Source: G963662985 sp963662985 (lineage in GTDB: Bacteria > Chloroflexota > Anaerolineae > Anaerolineales > UBA11579). Taken from it: 64,000 bases of DNA. Below the pieces are notes generated by a model that made no database searches, was not told the DNA's origin, and worked only from the letters and a program-made list of their open reading frames with translations. Positions 63,601 through 64,000 of the stretch are shown here, in pieces; positions within the stretch are counted from its first letter, which is position 1, and the number at the start of each line of letters is the position of its first letter. Where the stretch lies: the NCBI GenBank assembly GCA_963662985.1, contig OY760067.1, positions 806,001-870,000 on the forward strand. Reading direction: 5' to 3'. A program made the translations under genes and the position numbers.

Positions 63601-64000
63601 GAAGCAACGAAGCCTTTAAAAAAGAAATTTTAATTGAATTTGAAGAGTTTAGCAAAGATGAATGGGAAAATCAATTTGATTTATTTATCAATAATCAACC
63701 ATCTGCTATCAACTTACTTATCTCATTGTTAACAACAATAAAGAAAAAAATAAAAAATATTAATTACTCTGATGCAGTTCAAAATTTAATAAAGAAAATC
63801 GCAAGAAATGAAATTACTATTAATGACGATGATGAAACTTTAATATCAAATCTTTCAATATTACCTTCATTCATAACCAAAAAACTTTTATCAAGTTATC
63901 AAAATCAAACAATCAGCTTTATGTGTAATTCAGAATTATTACCTACCATGAATGATTTAATTTTCAAAATGTTTGGAAATTCTCTTGATAACAATTCTCT
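60627..64000 (+). CDS. KAP-type P-loop NTPase, 3' end outside window
   Basis: The frame is open from the ATG at 60627 to the window edge (at least 1124 codons) with no stop. It has a Walker A motif EGDWGSGKS (residues 69-77), the KAP-typical VFDAWAHENDPLRR, and two membrane helices inserted at about 155-178 and 200-222. The Walker B region VIVLDNLDRIAPEHA (309-323) and FPPSPRELIYLVNE follow. KAP NTPases are membrane-associated and often found in phage-defence or plasmid settings. The long C-terminal part is helical and unfamiliar. GAGGTGG is 3 bases before the ATG. Base composition is extremely AT-rich, like the left island, suggesting transfer. Confidence 0.85.
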   Translation, partial: MPKKNISNKKLDALYYLLESKKSENCPTKFIYDYPNYNYFDEQNGHIRIVKTIIELINEDEKGISLGLEGDWGSGKSTIIEMIRNYFNQYSDKVLVWVFDAWAHENDPLRRVFLENLVDGLKDNSWLSDSFAENKGNEISGKLKKQKIKRHFKKTFSSFIFLFSIVLSPIGISIFNNYFDSNICLINCSPFLNNKPELKFSILLALSPIIFILITIIYHLTIKQLLKLFYENFNNCESDKICDFFWLKFIGIENDFDDIFNIFVNKKFDVENQESLTTNEPTSIEFEQYFKDIVKEAKLDKDNQNRKLVIVLDNLDRIAPEHALSVLSTLQTFLQFSQQNNQENNPYKNVKVIIPYAFKSMVKLWTNKTKSEENLSKTSEMIDKRFHLVLKVPKLLMSEWKEFFINLLSEAFPEHINDLDLFKLIYNDLYNFLEKESYSFNSTENKIVKVNFPPSPRELIYLVNEMGIYHRSWCEKNTSKEFSISLKSIADFVILSRYFNNKSLSEIITTNLNIEFLEPNINKDLASLWYNAPKTKAIEILLEEMILENIDGIDSSTFSKYIVGLSNSYPSVWDIFEKLLNQNFFIKNRNFLFEIETIHELREKIKKINNKKTRNGILYEFKNHVLNFDKPNLLEKKLDNIFANKLIDLSFLYNNQSNDYQSEILFKLTQYVLNLLLYQEKDINNLAESLVNIIESINLSYLNNKKLELIIEEKAILSLFYQLSLKNKDYCFYFNFKIKQKPDETELTEINLSNHLNNIFNTYSKDSKKFNQILPVLLKREEEINWNNFIEKINSFTTGNNKIIEYKEATDEIFKHKKINISSLILNIQTIYTGINKYNNDIKILSWLFFHLYNSNPNLNLNNNSIPEPNKSEIVKIINNIKKPNDVFIENFVYYLNFFNSLEYIKQIKFDNINNNLIKNSIIYIIENYDYEIFNDLWIINNFDKIILNSNNEEKLEFTKSILKTNIESLLIEKEGEIYKNYKLSNLIVKAGSNEAFKKEILIEFEEFSKDEWENQFDLFINNQPSAINLLISLLTTIKKKIKNINYSDAVQNLIKKIARNEITINDDDETLISNLSILPSFITKKLLSSYQNQTISFMCNSELLPTMNDLIFKMFGNSLDNNS

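Overview
The window looks like chromosomal DNA from a free-living heterotrophic bacterium, most likely a member of the Chloroflexota (Anaerolineae-like). That assignment is inference. It rests on the gene mix: a translin-family protein beside a DUF3467 protein and a membrane-anchored Cas4-like nuclease, a dnaG-rpoD pair, a Streptomyces-type short xylose isomerase, and two ATPase-less sugar ABC importers. No rRNA gene or phylogenetic marker search was available. Most of the window has moderate GC. Two stretches (about 1340-5460 and 60520-64000) are strikingly AT-rich and look foreign.

Layout. (1) 1-1325: the 3' part of a MutS2-like gene. (2) 1332-5451: an AT-rich island holding a UvrD-type helicase fused to a Fe-S PD-(D/E)XK nuclease and a convergent DNA methyltransferase. 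It abuts the 3' end of a tRNA-Glu gene and is a candidate defence island. (3) 5695-8853: fmt, a histidine phosphatase and panE on the minus strand. (4) 8988-17451: housekeeping and genome maintenance on the plus strand: two TPR proteins, an AI-2E-family permease, ssb, DUF3467, a translin-family protein, a split membrane Cas4-like nuclease, nadK, a membrane protein and recN. (5) 17592-24737: a maltodextrin locus with a binding protein carrying an X25-like starch domain, MalF, MalG, a GH13 lipoprotein and a LacI regulator. (6) 24996-28608: dnaG-rpoD. (7) 28747-41917: a xylo-oligosaccharide locus (GH43 xylosidase, ABC importer, LacI regulator, xylR-xylA-xylB), then a divergent ROK-SIS pair. (8) 41994-56500: a cyclic-di-GMP cluster of three GGDEF-EAL hybrids and three GGDEF-only proteins, with one unrelated membrane protein inside it. 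(9) 56761-60478: a lipoprotein, a DUF2812/PadR pair and an AlkZ-related gene set in an array of repeats. (10) 60627-64000: a large KAP-type P-loop NTPase cut by the window end.

How it works together. The maltodextrin and xylan loci follow the same plan: binding protein, a hairpin, two permeases, a glycoside hydrolase, and a LacI regulator whose own promoter carries a palindromic operator. Neither has an importer ATPase, so a shared MsmX-type ATPase elsewhere is expected. In the c-di-GMP cluster the hybrids have degenerate GGDEF sites but intact EAL residues, while the GGDEF-only proteins have intact active and I-sites. This suggests three phosphodiesterases opposing three cyclases.

The most unusual signals are three tandem hairpins (33774-34181) that share a loop sequence but have unrelated, still-paired stems, the split Cas4-like nuclease, the binding protein-X25 fusion and the AT-rich helicase-nuclease/methyltransferase island.
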